Of a stretch of DNA of 64,000 nt, positions 8,541 through 17,392 are shown one piece after another. Both the position numbers and the translations under genes were made by a program. The notes beneath the pieces are model-generated. The model ran no database searches. It was not told the DNA's origin and saw only the letters and a program-made list of their open reading frames with translations. How positions within the stretch are numbered: position 1 is the first letter of the stretch; each line of letters opens with the position of its first letter. The DNA comes from Cereibacter sphaeroides (GTDB lineage: Bacteria > Pseudomonadota > Alphaproteobacteria > Rhodobacterales > Rhodobacteraceae): the NCBI GenBank assembly GCA_003243455.1, contig QFQS01000002.1, positions 434,001 to 498,000 of the forward strand. The letters run 5' to 3'.

Positions 8541-8572
8541 GCCTGCGGGGCCAAGCTCCGCAGGCTTTTGCT
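8541..8572 (+). terminator. Rho-independent terminator after the phytase-like gene
   Basis: Perfect 8-bp stem GCCTGCGG / CCGCAGGC (8541-8548, 8558-8565) followed by TTTTGCTTT. It lies 22 bases after the stop codon. Confidence 0.8.
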
Positions 8573-8667
8573 TTGAAAAGCATACTGTGGGGCTTGACGT
8601 TCGGTCTTATCCTAGTCGATCTGGTCTGAACGCCGCTCTGACAATACCGAGATTCCCCGTGCCCCAG

Positions 8668-9480
8668 ATGCTTTACCGCTTCGCGCTGCTTGCCTCGCTT
8701 GCCCTCCTGTCCGCTTGTAGCGGAACCGGGACGCCGGTCTCGATGAAAGAGAACCCGATGTATCCCGCAATTCAGGATGGGGAATTCTTCATCCCGGCGG
8801 TCGAGCCACAGTATCTCGTGTCCACCAATATCCGACAGGAGGTGCCCTATACCGGACCCGAAGAGGCGGGCGCGATCGTCGTCGATGTCTATGCGCGCCG
8901 CCTATACAAGGTGCACGGAGACGGCACCGCCACGCGCTATGCCATCGCTGTCGGGCGCGAGGGGCTTTCCTTCCGTGGCGATGGCGTGGTTGGACGCAAA
9001 CAGGAATGGCCCTCGTGGCAGCCGACGCGGAACATGATCCGCACCCGACCGGATCTTTATGCGCAGTATGCCGGGGGCCTGCCCGGTGGGATGGACAACC
9101 CGCTGGGCGCTCGGGCGCTGTATCTGTACCGCGGCGGGCGTGACACGATGTTCCGCATCCACGGCACGATCGACCCGGCCTCTATCGGACGGGCGACCTC
9201 GGCGGGCTGTATCCGTCTGTTCAACCAGGATGCGATTCAGCTGTTCGACAACACCGAGCTGAAAACGCCGGTTCGTGTTCGCACCTATGAGGAATCCGTC
9301 GCCGCCGAAGGCAACTGGATCGACGACGAATACGGCCGGATCGTGAAGGTGCCCGATGGCATGAGCATCGAGGAAGCCAAGGCGCATGTGGCCGAACGCG
9401 CAGCCAAGCTGCCACCCCTGCCGGCCAGCGAGCTTGCCGATCCGCTGGCCAACTCGGGCATGGAGCAGAACGCGACCTGA
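8668..9480 (+). CDS. L,D-transpeptidase (YkuD/ErfK) lipoprotein
   Basis: YkuD-domain enzymes form 3-3 crosslinks in peptidoglycan or attach lipoproteins to it. The 270-aa protein begins with a lipoprotein signal peptide whose lipobox is LLSAC (Cys17). The catalytic motif is present: His165 (FRIHGT) and SAGCIRL with Cys181 and Arg183, about 16 residues apart as in the family. An acidic C-terminal tail follows the domain. The ATG at 8668 gives a normal-length signal peptide; the open frame extends upstream to a GTG at 8587 but that leader is not signal-like, and a GTG at 8659 is also possible. Expected to act in the periplasm as a membrane-anchored enzyme. Confidence 0.92.
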   Translation: MLYRFALLASLALLSACSGTGTPVSMKENPMYPAIQDGEFFIPAVEPQYLVSTNIRQEVPYTGPEEAGAIVVDVYARRLYKVHGDGTATRYAIAVGREGLSFRGDGVVGRKQEWPSWQPTRNMIRTRPDLYAQYAGGLPGGMDNPLGARALYLYRGGRDTMFRIHGTIDPASIGRATSAGCIRLFNQDAIQLFDNTELKTPVRVRTYEESVAAEGNWIDDEYGRIVKVPDGMSIEEAKAHVAERAAKLPPLPASELADPLANSGMEQNAT

Positions 9481-9486
9481 CGTCGG

Positions 9487-9828
9487 TCAGGCGCGTATCA
9501 CATAGTCTTTCAGTGTCGTCTCCACGACCTCCCATATCCCTTTGAAGCCCGGTCGCAGGATGAAACTGTCGCCGGGCTTCAATGTGACCGGAGCCTTGCC
9601 ATCCTCGGTCAGGACCGAGATGCCCGACAGGATACGGCAGTATTCCCATTCGCTGTAGTTGACCCGCCAGGCGCCGGGGGTGGATTGCCACAGCCCGCAA
9701 TACAGACCATCGCGGTCCTCGACGTTCCATGTGGTGTGGACCGGGTCGCCCGAGACGACCTTTGCGGCATCGGGGCGGCTGGTTTCCCCCTCGGCCGCGT
9801 CGCGGTTCAGGCGCAGGAAATGGGTCAT
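9487..9828 (-). CDS. Cupin-domain protein (DUF861-like)
   Basis: A 113-aa single-domain cupin. WEYCRILSGISVLTEDG and LKPGDSFILRPGFKGIWEV give the two conserved cupin motifs of the Cupin_3/DUF861 group that also contains ureidoglycine aminohydrolase-like domains. The first motif keeps Glu but not the usual metal-binding His pair, so metal binding and activity are uncertain. The ATG at 9828 is preferred because GGAG lies about 9 bases upstream and homologues start with a short MTHFxRLN segment; a longer frame to 9933 is unsupported. It ends 6 bases from the convergent transpeptidase stop and is divergent from panB. Confidence 0.8.
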   Translation of the reverse strand: MTHFLRLNRDAAEGETSRPDAAKVVSGDPVHTTWNVEDRDGLYCGLWQSTPGAWRVNYSEWEYCRILSGISVLTEDGKAPVTLKPGDSFILRPGFKGIWEVVETTLKDYVIRA

Positions 9829-9960
9829 GTGGGAAGGCTCCGCTATGGTTGTTGCACCCGTGATAGCGCAAACCTGTCTGCCGGGCGAGCCAGAGGCATG
9901 GTCAAGCCGCGCTGCTAGGGCTATGTAGCGCATGGGTTTATCCGAAGGAGTGCCCGCGAC

Positions 9961-10797
9961 ATGAGCGCATCCGCCCCGGCGTCCCGCCGCCTTTCGCCCC
10001 CCGATATCCTGTCACGCAAGGGCGCAGAGCCTATCGTCTGCCTGACCGCCTATACCACGCCCATCGCAAAGATAGCCGATCCCCACGTCGATGTGCTGCT
10101 GGTCGGCGACAGCTTGGGCATGGTCGTGCATGGGCTGCCCTCGACGCTTGGTGTGACGCTGGACATGATGATCATGCACGGCAAGGCGGTTGCGCGCGGG
10201 TCCAGCCATGCGCTGATCGTGGTCGACATGCCCTTCGGCAGCTATGAGGAAAGCCCCGAGCAGGCTTTTCGCAACTCGGCCCGCGTCATGGTGGAAACAG
10301 GCGCTGGTGCGGTCAAGCTGGAGGGTGGTCAGCATATGGAGGAAACCATCGCCTTCTTGGTGGCGCGGGGCATTCCGGTGATGGGCCATGTCGGGCTGAC
10401 GCCGCAGGCGGTTAATGTCTTTGGTGGCTACAAGGTCCAGGGACGCGCCGCCGATGCAGCGAGGGTCCGCGCAGATGCCGAGGCGGTGGCGCGGGCGGGG
10501 GCTTTTTCGGTGGTGCTGGAGAAGGTGCCGGAGCGGTTGGGCAGAGAGATCACGACGGATCTGACCATCCCGACCATCGGCATCGGGGCCTCGGTCAATT
10601 GCGACGGGCAGGTGCTGGTCGTCGATGACATGCTGGGGCTGTTCGCGGACTTCCATCCGAAGTTCGTCAAGCGCTACGCCGAGTTGGGCCAGACGGCGGA
10701 TGAAGCGATTGCCGCCTATGCGGCGGATGTGCGGGCGCGAAAGTTTCCGGGACCGGAGCATGTCTTTCCCGACAACGTGACGGGATCGGGCAGGTGA
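9961..10797 (+). CDS. panB: 3-methyl-2-oxobutanoate hydroxymethyltransferase
   Basis: First committed enzyme of pantothenate synthesis: adds a hydroxymethyl group from methylene-tetrahydrofolate to 2-oxoisovalerate, giving ketopantoate. The 278-aa sequence shows the Mg-binding Asp50 (LLVGDSLGM) and Asp89 (VVDMPFGSY), Lys119 (VKLEGG) and the catalytic Glu187 (VLEKVP), together with GHVGLTPQAV and GIGASVNCDGQVLV. Cytoplasmic. The GTG of panC overlaps its TGA (GTGA), so the two enzymes are translationally coupled. panD is not in the window. Confidence 0.97.
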   Translation: MSASAPASRRLSPPDILSRKGAEPIVCLTAYTTPIAKIADPHVDVLLVGDSLGMVVHGLPSTLGVTLDMMIMHGKAVARGSSHALIVVDMPFGSYEESPEQAFRNSARVMVETGAGAVKLEGGQHMEETIAFLVARGIPVMGHVGLTPQAVNVFGGYKVQGRAADAARVRADAEAVARAGAFSVVLEKVPERLGREITTDLTIPTIGIGASVNCDGQVLVVDDMLGLFADFHPKFVKRYAELGQTADEAIAAYAADVRARKFPGPEHVFPDNVTGSGR

Positions 10798-11633
10798 CGC
10801 AGATCCTGCGTGAGGTTTCAGCGCTGCGCCAACTGGTGCGCAGTTGGAAGGCTGCGGGGCAGGTTGTGGGGGTTGTGCCGACCATGGGTGCGCTGCATGA
10901 CGGGCATCTGAGCCTTGTGCGGGCGGCCCAAAAGGACTGCGCGCGGGTGATCGTGACGGTCTTCGTGAACCCGAAACAATTCAACAATCCCGAGGACTTG
11001 GCCAAGTATCCGAGGACCGAGGAAGCAGATGCCGCACTGCTTCGACCCCTGGGTGTGGATGTCATCTTTGCCCCGGGCCCGGATGAGGTCTATCCGCCGG
11101 GATTCGCGACCAATGTCCGTGTGAAAGACCTGTCCGAGCGGCTGGAGGGGCTGCACAGGCCGGGGCATTTCGATGGGGTCGCGACGGTCGTGACCAAGCT
11201 TTTCGGCATGACCGGAGCGAACCGCGCCTACTTCGGAGAGAAGGATTGGCAGCAGTTGCAGATCGTCCGGCGGCTGGTCGGGGACCTGAACCTGGACATC
11301 GAGATTGTCGGCTGCCCGACCATCCGCGAATCCGATGGAGTGGCGCGATCATCCAGAAATATAAGGCTTTCTTCCGAAGCGAGGGATGTGGCAAGCGCCT
11401 TGCCAAAGGTGATGGCCGAGGTTGCGGCCAGGCTGAGACAGGGTGCATCCGTCGCCGCGACACTGGCCGAAGGAAGCGATGCCCTGAAGGCAGCAGGATT
11501 CGATGAGGTCGAGTATCTGGACCTGTGCGATGCCTCGTCGTTGCTGTGGATCAACCATGTCGATGGTCCGGCGCGGCTGCTGGTCGCCGCCTGGACGGGT
11601 GGCGTCCGGTTGATCGACAATATCGCGGTGTGA
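10794..11633 (+). CDS. panC: Pantothenate synthetase (pantoate--beta-alanine ligase)
   Basis: Joins pantoate and beta-alanine with ATP, the last step of pantothenate synthesis. The 279-aa protein has the nucleotidyltransferase motif PTMGALHDGHLSL (29-41, with His35 and His38), FVNPKQFN, HRPGHFDGVATVV and FGEKDWQQLQ, all diagnostic of PanC. It also has the KMSKS-like SSRNIRLS. It starts with GTG inside the end of panB and completes a two-gene panBC operon. Confidence 0.97.
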   Translation: MTQILREVSALRQLVRSWKAAGQVVGVVPTMGALHDGHLSLVRAAQKDCARVIVTVFVNPKQFNNPEDLAKYPRTEEADAALLRPLGVDVIFAPGPDEVYPPGFATNVRVKDLSERLEGLHRPGHFDGVATVVTKLFGMTGANRAYFGEKDWQQLQIVRRLVGDLNLDIEIVGCPTIRESDGVARSSRNIRLSSEARDVASALPKVMAEVAARLRQGASVAATLAEGSDALKAAGFDEVEYLDLCDASSLLWINHVDGPARLLVAAWTGGVRLIDNIAV

Positions 11634-11705
11634 CAGGCACTTGAGGCTGCTGGAACCGGTATGGGATCGGTATGGCTTTGGTATGTAGACTGAAAGCCTA
11701 AGGCT

Positions 11706-12977
11706 TTAACCTTTCAGCAGGTCGGCAAGCACCAGAGCCATGACCTTGGCGCTGTCCACCATGTCCTGAACGCCCACCCATTCGTCCGGCTGGTGTGCCA
11801 GATGCAGAAGGCCCGGACCGTAGGCGATGCAGTTGTGCAGCTTGCCGATCCGGTCGATGTGCTTCTGGTCATAGGTGCCGGGCGAGACGACGTATTCGGC
11901 CTGGCGCGACAGCACGCGCTCGATGGCGGCGGCGGTGGTGCGGACCACGGGTGCATCGCGGTCGGTCATCACCGGATGCACCTCGAACAGGTCGCGGATT
12001 TCGTACTGGAACGTCGGACGGGTGGCCTTCACCCGCTCCATCAGCGCGGTCAGTTCGGCTTTCACGGCGGCCAGATCCTCTTCGATCAGGAAGCGGCGAT
12101 CCAGCACGATGCGGCAGCGGTCGGCAACGCAGGGCGCGGGCAGGCCGGTATAGCCGGGTTCCGGTTCCGGCTCGCCTCCATGCACCGAGTTGATGTTCAG
12201 CGTCGAGGCGCGGGCGCCTTCGGGCGTCACCGGCATTTCGGTATGGCGGGTGGCAAGCAGGGGATAAAGCGCCGTCTCGATCTCGTGCAGCACGGCACCC
12301 ATGTGGCGGATAGCGCTGTCGCCAAGGAAGGGCATCGAGCCATGGGCGATGCGGCCCTTGGTTTCGACCTCGGCCCACCAGACGCCGCGATGGCCAAGGC
12401 AGATGCGGTCCTTGTGCAGCGGTTCGGGGATCAGGACGTGATCGACATGGGCAAAGCGACCCTGCCGCGCGAGGTGCGCGACGCCGCCGTAGCCGCCCGA
12501 TTCCTCATCCGCCGTTGCGCTGATCTCGATGCTGCCGGCAAAGCCGGGATTGAGGTCGAGAAAGGCCTCGGCGGCGATCACCGAGGCGGCCAGACCCCCC
12601 TTCATGTCGCAGGTGCCGCGACCATAGATGCGGTCGCCCTCCAACTCGGCGCCGAAAGGGTCGCGCGTCCAGCCGTGGCCGACCTCGACCACGTCGTGAT
12701 GGCTGTTGAAATGAACGCATTGGCCGGGCGCGCCGCCGTCGTAGCGGGCGATCAGGTTCCAGCACGGATGGCCGTCGCTGTCGCCCGGCGCGCCGGTCGC
12801 GCGGATGAATTCGCAGGCGAAGCCGATCATCGTCAGCCGTGCGGCAAGGTGATCGCAGATCTCGCGGTAGTTCAGGCCCGGCGGGTTCAGCGTCGGGATG
12901 CGGACCAGATCCTGCGTCAGGCGGATCAGTTCGGCGCGGCGCGCATCGACGGCGGCAAGAAGGACTGTATCGGTCAT
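11706..12977 (-). CDS. M20 family deacylase (ArgE/DapE-like)
   Basis: A 423-aa zinc-dependent amidohydrolase of the acetylornithine deacetylase / succinyl-diaminopimelate desuccinylase family. Metal and catalytic residues are visible: NSHHDVV (His93, Asp95), RGTCDMKGG (Asp124) and DEESGG (Glu158, Glu159), with a later GTYDQKH segment. N-terminal LVRIPTLNPPG is typical of the broad ArgE/DapE group rather than of either named enzyme, so I give no symbol. The ATG at 12977 follows family length; the frame extends into the divergent coiled-coil gene upstream only as a shadow. Cytoplasmic. It converges on panC. Confidence 0.88.
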   Translation of the reverse strand: MTDTVLLAAVDARRAELIRLTQDLVRIPTLNPPGLNYREICDHLAARLTMIGFACEFIRATGAPGDSDGHPCWNLIARYDGGAPGQCVHFNSHHDVVEVGHGWTRDPFGAELEGDRIYGRGTCDMKGGLAASVIAAEAFLDLNPGFAGSIEISATADEESGGYGGVAHLARQGRFAHVDHVLIPEPLHKDRICLGHRGVWWAEVETKGRIAHGSMPFLGDSAIRHMGAVLHEIETALYPLLATRHTEMPVTPEGARASTLNINSVHGGEPEPEPGYTGLPAPCVADRCRIVLDRRFLIEEDLAAVKAELTALMERVKATRPTFQYEIRDLFEVHPVMTDRDAPVVRTTAAAIERVLSRQAEYVVSPGTYDQKHIDRIGKLHNCIAYGPGLLHLAHQPDEWVGVQDMVDSAKVMALVLADLLKG

Positions 12978-13097
12978 GGCGCAAAGCTTGGCCCGGGCCA
13001 TGCCCGCGCGGCAAGAATTCTCGGTGACGGAAGGGATGTAATTCGGCAATACTTTCCCCAAGTGATTGGACAAGGGCGGTTTGGAGGAATAACGACG

Positions 13098-14171
13098 ATG
13101 GCCGATTTCGACGCGCAGATCCGCGAAAGCCAGGCAGAGGTTGCCAAGGCCCAGACCAAGATCACCGAGATCACAACCCGGATCGAGGCCGCCCGCGCCA
13201 AGCTGGACAAGGGCGAGACGGCGATCGACATCGAGAATGCGACGCTGGAGGATGTGAACAAGCACACCGACCTGATGAACGCCAACATCGCCGAACTGAT
13301 CATGGGGCTGGACGATGTGACCGCCGGATTTTCGAAAGACTTCGACGAGATGCGTTCGAAGACCGGGATGGAAAGCTTCATCGGCATATTCTCGAACGCG
13401 AAGTCGGAATCGATGCGGCAGGAACGCCTGCGCGGTGCCTCGATCGACGACAAGCTGCAGGACCTGATCGGCAAGTCGGACGTGATCGTGAAGCTGTTGC
13501 AGGGCCAACTTGACCTCTTGAACACCCAGAAGGCCAAGGTCGAGACCAACCTTTCCGCCACGCTGGACGAGCGTGAAGGCACGGTTGCCGCGCTGGAGGC
13601 CGTGCGGGCCGAGATCGGCGGCATGGACCCCAGGGTGATCGAGTTGGAGAACAAGATCAGCGTCGAGCAGGATGCGGCGGCGCGGACAAGGCTTGAGACG
13701 GAACTTGCCACGCTGAACACCCGCTACAACGCGCTGGTGCAGGACGAGCAGGTGCAACTGGCGAAAAGCCAGACGCTGGAGCGCTATATCGAAAAGGGCA
13801 AGACCTGGGTCGACTCGCTGCAGAACCAGGCGGCGACGCAGATGGTGCTGATCAACAAGCTGCAGACCGACACCAAGCAGCGAGTTGTGTTGTACGATGC
13901 GCTGACCAGTTCGTTAAAGACTGCGCAGCAGCAGGACGTTGCCCACCGTATCAACGAGATCGGCGTGAAAACCGATCAGGAGGCGCAGACCGCGATGGCC
14001 GCCATCGGTGCTGCGACCAACGACAAGATGGCCGACATGCTGGAGGCCCACGAAGATCACATGGTCTTTGCCCGCAAGGTGCTGGAGCAGAAGGCCAAGG
14101 CGGACGAACGTTTCGCCCGCCGCTTTGCCACGATTGTCGAGAAACACGACAAGAACCAATACGGGGAATAA
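13098..14171 (+). CDS. Coiled-coil protein, first gene of the AAA+ operon
   Basis: A 357-aa protein that is almost entirely heptad-rich helix, with no signal peptide or membrane segment. Long Glu/Lys/Ala/Gln stretches run from residue 5 to about 230 and again from 255 to the end (AHEDHMVFARKVLEQKAKAD). The only breaks are a glycine/phenylalanine patch near 85-105 (GMESFIGIFSNAKSES) and short turns. I do not recognise a named family. It vaguely recalls TelA-type toxic-anion coiled coils in composition only. The ATG has GGAGG 10 bases upstream. Its stop abuts the next gene directly, so it is very probably co-expressed with the AAA+ ATPase and could be its scaffold, adaptor or substrate. Confidence 0.85.
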   Translation: MADFDAQIRESQAEVAKAQTKITEITTRIEAARAKLDKGETAIDIENATLEDVNKHTDLMNANIAELIMGLDDVTAGFSKDFDEMRSKTGMESFIGIFSNAKSESMRQERLRGASIDDKLQDLIGKSDVIVKLLQGQLDLLNTQKAKVETNLSATLDEREGTVAALEAVRAEIGGMDPRVIELENKISVEQDAAARTRLETELATLNTRYNALVQDEQVQLAKSQTLERYIEKGKTWVDSLQNQAATQMVLINKLQTDTKQRVVLYDALTSSLKTAQQQDVAHRINEIGVKTDQEAQTAMAAIGAATNDKMADMLEAHEDHMVFARKVLEQKAKADERFARRFATIVEKHDKNQYGE

Positions 14172-15308
14172 GTGGCCGACACGCCCGACGCCAAGGCCGC
14201 GCTGACCAGCGACCACGCGGAGCTTTACGACACCGAGATCGCCCGGCGCTACTTCGCCAAGTTCGAACGCATCACCGGGCATCTTCCGCGCATCGCGGCG
14301 GAGCTTGAGGTGCAGGGAAAGCTGACGCGTTTGGATGCGCGCGTGATCGGCGGCTACGTGCAGGGCATCGCCGCGACCTTTCGCACGCTGTCCTACAAGT
14401 ACCTGATGACGGGGCGCGAGGCGCTGGCGGGCAAGCTCACCTTCGACCGGCATGAAAGCGGCTTTCCGGTGGCCCAGGAACTGATGGTGATGGCCAACGA
14501 CGCCCAGCAGGCCGAGCGGCATCTGGCGGGAATGGCCTCGGAGCCCGAGCTGAAAGACCGGATGATCCGCCAGATCGTGGGCGACCTGACGATCCCGACC
14601 AAGCTGCAATTCGCGTTGTCGCAGCGGTATTACTACGATGCGCTGCTGGCGGGCGGGCTGTTCTGGGCTCGCAACGATCCCGATGCGCAATGGCTGGAGG
14701 ATCGGGGCGACAGGCGTGTCTTTCTTGTGCATTGGGCGGTCTATGACCACGGGCTGAACCTGCCGGTGATCTACCTGATGGAGGTCGAGGATTCCGGGCG
14801 CACTGCGCTGCCGAACGACGACCGGCGCTGGCCCGAGGTCAGGGCGCATCTGATGGCGCAGTCTCTGGCGGGGCTGAAGCTTTTGACGATCGCGCAGGGG
14901 TTCGACAAGGATTTCGACGACCTGCATCCCAAGCGGCTGCGGCGCATCCATATCGGGCCGATGTATTCGGACGATTTCACCCTGCAGTCCGGGCCGATCA
15001 GCGAGGTTCTGGCCGATGCCAATGCGGCACCCGGCGAGGATTGGGCGCTGGTCTGGACGGTGGAGGACCTGCTCTCCGAACGGGAAGAGACGGTGAAGGA
15101 GGGGTGGTTCGGTTCCGACCAGCGCCAAATCTTCACGCTCGACCCTTTCGCGGGCCGTGGGGCCGAAACAGGCGCGACCACGACCGAGCGTATGGTGATC
15201 CTGCCCGAACGCCCATTCCAGGTGCTGGCAGAGCGCAACCCCGCGGGGTTTGCCGATGTTCGGAAGTATGTCGTGGGCAGCGACGGTCGGGTGATGGCGG
15301 TGAGGTGA
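14172..15308 (+). CDS. Uncharacterised 378-aa protein of the AAA+ operon
   Basis: The gene starts with GTG on the base after the upstream TAA, a zero-gap junction implying coupled translation. The product is soluble, mixed alpha/beta, without signal peptide, TM helix or metal motif that I can see. An N-terminal helical part (residues 5-120: ELYDTEIARRYFAKFERI, QELMVMANDAQQAERHL) is followed by a compact region rich in aromatic residues (FALSQRYYYDALLAGGLFWA, VFLVHWAVYDHGLNLPVIYL) and a beta-rich C-terminal part (LERNP-like AERNPAGFADVRKYVVGSDG). I do not recognise the family. Next to an AAA+ ATPase in every operon sense, it is a candidate partner or regulator. Confidence 0.85.
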   Translation: MADTPDAKAALTSDHAELYDTEIARRYFAKFERITGHLPRIAAELEVQGKLTRLDARVIGGYVQGIAATFRTLSYKYLMTGREALAGKLTFDRHESGFPVAQELMVMANDAQQAERHLAGMASEPELKDRMIRQIVGDLTIPTKLQFALSQRYYYDALLAGGLFWARNDPDAQWLEDRGDRRVFLVHWAVYDHGLNLPVIYLMEVEDSGRTALPNDDRRWPEVRAHLMAQSLAGLKLLTIAQGFDKDFDDLHPKRLRRIHIGPMYSDDFTLQSGPISEVLADANAAPGEDWALVWTVEDLLSEREETVKEGWFGSDQRQIFTLDPFAGRGAETGATTTERMVILPERPFQVLAERNPAGFADVRKYVVGSDGRVMAVR

Positions 15309-15312
15309 GCGG

Positions 15313-17241
15313 ATGAGCGGCGCGCGCGATACGATGGAACTGCCGGAAGAGGCGATCCGGGCGCAATATGCGGCTGCGCTGGGCCTTCTGGAGGGGTTCG
15401 ACCATGCGCCGCGGTTGGCGACGGCAGTTGCCGCGCCTCAGGCGGAGCGTTCGTCCGGGATCGGCGTGCGGCGCGCGATGCGCTCGACCGTGCCGGGGCT
15501 GGCGACGCAGAGCACGACGCGCCCCGGCGGTGTGCGGCTGGTAGGGCGGATCGAGGGGCTGGGCGATGGCCTCGTCTCTCCGATCGAGGCGCAGGTGCTG
15601 GGCGCGCTGCGCCGCGCGCTGGCGATTGCACTGGCCATGGGCGAGGGGTTCGGCGCGCAGACCGGGCTGGCGGAGCTGAAGAAAGCCAATCTGGAAGGGC
15701 GGCTACCCGAGGCGCGGCGGTCGGAGTTCGGCGAGTTGCTCTCGGCCGAGGCGCTGGTGGTGCTTTATGTCTTTGGCAATGCGCTGGCCTTCCTTCTGTC
15801 GCCGCATCTGGGGCCGGACAGCGTCGAGGTCGGCGGCGTCGATGAGGTGCTGACGGACAACGCGCCGCTCGCCCTGCAGGGTGTGCTGTGGGAGCTGGAT
15901 CAGGACATCGGCGCTTTGGCGACCGATGACGCGCGGCTGGTCGCCGTGGTCGCGGGCTTTGCCGAGCAGCTGATGGAGAAGGTCGCGCTGCGGGCAGGAA
16001 CGGCAGCGCGGGTCGGGGCTTTTTCGGCAGGGTCGTGGCGGGTCGAGGCTGATCAGCTGACGCTGTCGGGCTTTACACCGGCGCGGAAGGCGAAGGGATC
16101 GGCCCTGACGATGACCTTCAAGAAGCCCGAGGAGGTCATTGGCAACCACATCGCCAAGTATCAGGCGCTGCGGCTGGCCAAGATGCTGATGGCCTATGAC
16201 TTTGAGCGCCGCCTGAACCCGTTCGCCGAAATCGGCGGCTTCATCTTTACCTTCATGGGCGACGGCAAGCCGGGCACGGGCAAGACCACGCTGATCCAGA
16301 TGATGGCCGGGCTACTGGACGGCTACTGCAAGGTTGCGGGCTATCCCTTCCGCTATCAGAACTTCTCCATCGACCAGATCGACAGCTATCAGGGCAAGTC
16401 GGGCCAGAACGCCAAGGCATTCGTCCAGAACGTGCTCGACCCTGCCGTGATCGGCTTCGGCACCATCGACGACATCGACCAGGTGGCGGGCAAGCGCGGC
16501 GACCGCCAGTCGAGCGCGGGACAGCAAGAAGTCACGGCGGTCTTCATGGAGGCCTTTGCCGGGGCCAACACGGTCGTGCGCGGCAACTGCACCTTCGGCA
16601 TGTTCTCGAATTTTCCCGAGAACGTGGATGATGCCCTGCGCCAGCGGGCCGGTGCGCGCTTTCTGGTCGATGGACCGCAAAGCCGAGAAGATTACATCGA
16701 CATCCTGACGCTGCTGCTGGGCAAGAACCACGCGATCCCCCTGGGCGATCACCAGCTATACGCCGCGCAAGAGATCAAACGCGCGGTGGCGGCGAGCTTT
16801 GAGGGCCACGGGCGACCGCATGAAGAGGGGCTGGTTCGCGTCTGGGATCAGGTCGAAGCCAAGATCGGCCCGCTGGACACGCTGACCAAGATCGGCACCT
16901 ACCTGAAGGCGATCCAGGAGGCCGACGAACGCTTCACCGGCCGGGCCATCAAGAACATCACCGACGCGGTGAAAGTCCGCGCGATGGATTTCGAACTGCC
17001 CGACGAATGGATGGAAAAGCCCGAGCTGTTCCTCTTCAAGAGCTATGATGAGAAATCCGCGATGATCCGCAGCCTGATGCAGCCGATCACTGTCGAGATG
17101 GTGGTGCAAGAGATCAATCGCTACGCCGACAGCGAATTCCGCTACGCCGACAAATCCGACGAGGCGGCGATTGATGCGATGGTGCGCGACATGGGCCGGA
17201 TGGAGGAAGCGCGGAAGCGGTTTGGGGAGGAGCGGGTGTGA
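15313..17241 (+). CDS. AAA+ family ATPase with long N-terminal domain
   Basis: 642 aa. Residues 1-270 are a helical domain I do not recognise. The AAA+ core follows: Walker A GKPGTGKT starts at G318 (Lys324, Thr325), and the Walker B-like segment is VIGFGTIDDID, ending in Asp386-Asp387 instead of the usual Asp-Glu. There is an arginine-finger-like DDALRQRAGAR (439-449), then a helical lid (GHGRPHEEGLVRVWDQVEA) and a C-terminal helical tail. The sensor-like NCTFGMFSNFPE lies between. No membrane segment. ATG at 15313 follows GAGGTGA, 4 bases after the previous stop. Likely a remodelling or chaperone-type ATPase working with its operon partners; the substrate cannot be inferred. Confidence 0.9.
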   Translation: MSGARDTMELPEEAIRAQYAAALGLLEGFDHAPRLATAVAAPQAERSSGIGVRRAMRSTVPGLATQSTTRPGGVRLVGRIEGLGDGLVSPIEAQVLGALRRALAIALAMGEGFGAQTGLAELKKANLEGRLPEARRSEFGELLSAEALVVLYVFGNALAFLLSPHLGPDSVEVGGVDEVLTDNAPLALQGVLWELDQDIGALATDDARLVAVVAGFAEQLMEKVALRAGTAARVGAFSAGSWRVEADQLTLSGFTPARKAKGSALTMTFKKPEEVIGNHIAKYQALRLAKMLMAYDFERRLNPFAEIGGFIFTFMGDGKPGTGKTTLIQMMAGLLDGYCKVAGYPFRYQNFSIDQIDSYQGKSGQNAKAFVQNVLDPAVIGFGTIDDIDQVAGKRGDRQSSAGQQEVTAVFMEAFAGANTVVRGNCTFGMFSNFPENVDDALRQRAGARFLVDGPQSREDYIDILTLLLGKNHAIPLGDHQLYAAQEIKRAVAASFEGHGRPHEEGLVRVWDQVEAKIGPLDTLTKIGTYLKAIQEADERFTGRAIKNITDAVKVRAMDFELPDEWMEKPELFLFKSYDEKSAMIRSLMQPITVEMVVQEINRYADSEFRYADKSDEAAIDAMVRDMGRMEEARKRFGEERV

Positions 17242-17250
17242 GGCGTCTTT

Positions 17251-17371
17251 TCCCCCTCCCCCATCCCCTCCCCACAAGGGGGAGGGGAGGCACCGATCTT
17301 GTTGGTGTACGTCGAGACGGTTGGCGTCCGGGCTATCCCTCCCCCTCGTGGGGAGGGTCGGGGTGGGGGGC
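17251..17371. repeat. Upstream inverted pair of GC-rich palindromes flanking the DUF559 gene
   Basis: Two related units in opposite orientation. The first is at 17251-17290 (stem CCCCTCCCC / GGGGAGGGG at 17265-17273 and 17279-17287). The second is at 17336-17371 (stem CCCTCCCC / GGGGAGGG at 17337-17344 and 17350-17357). Each unit is a hairpin, and the pair together makes a larger imperfect inverted repeat with a 45-base spacer. It begins 10 bases after the AAA+ stop and ends 21 bases before the DUF559 ATG. Confidence 0.85.
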
Positions 17372-17392
17372 GTTCCCCAGGCGGTGTCCCGC

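Noticed and set aside
6698..8554. Minus-strand frame of 618 codons
   Set aside because: Antisense to the signal-peptide-bearing phytase-like gene; His/Arg/Asp-rich shadow without motifs.
11793..13097. Upstream 435 codons of the frame that ends in the coiled-coil gene
   Set aside because: This part is antisense to the M20 deacylase. The coiled-coil character and a proper ribosome site begin only at 13098.
13098..14171. TelA-type toxic anion resistance protein
   Set aside because: Only coiled-coil composition is similar; I cannot see the family's conserved blocks and no ter genes are nearby.
17171..17392. Extension of the DUF559 frame 74 codons upstream
   Set aside because: It reads through the end of the AAA+ gene and the GC-rich repeat; DUF559 proteins start at the MSRISP position.
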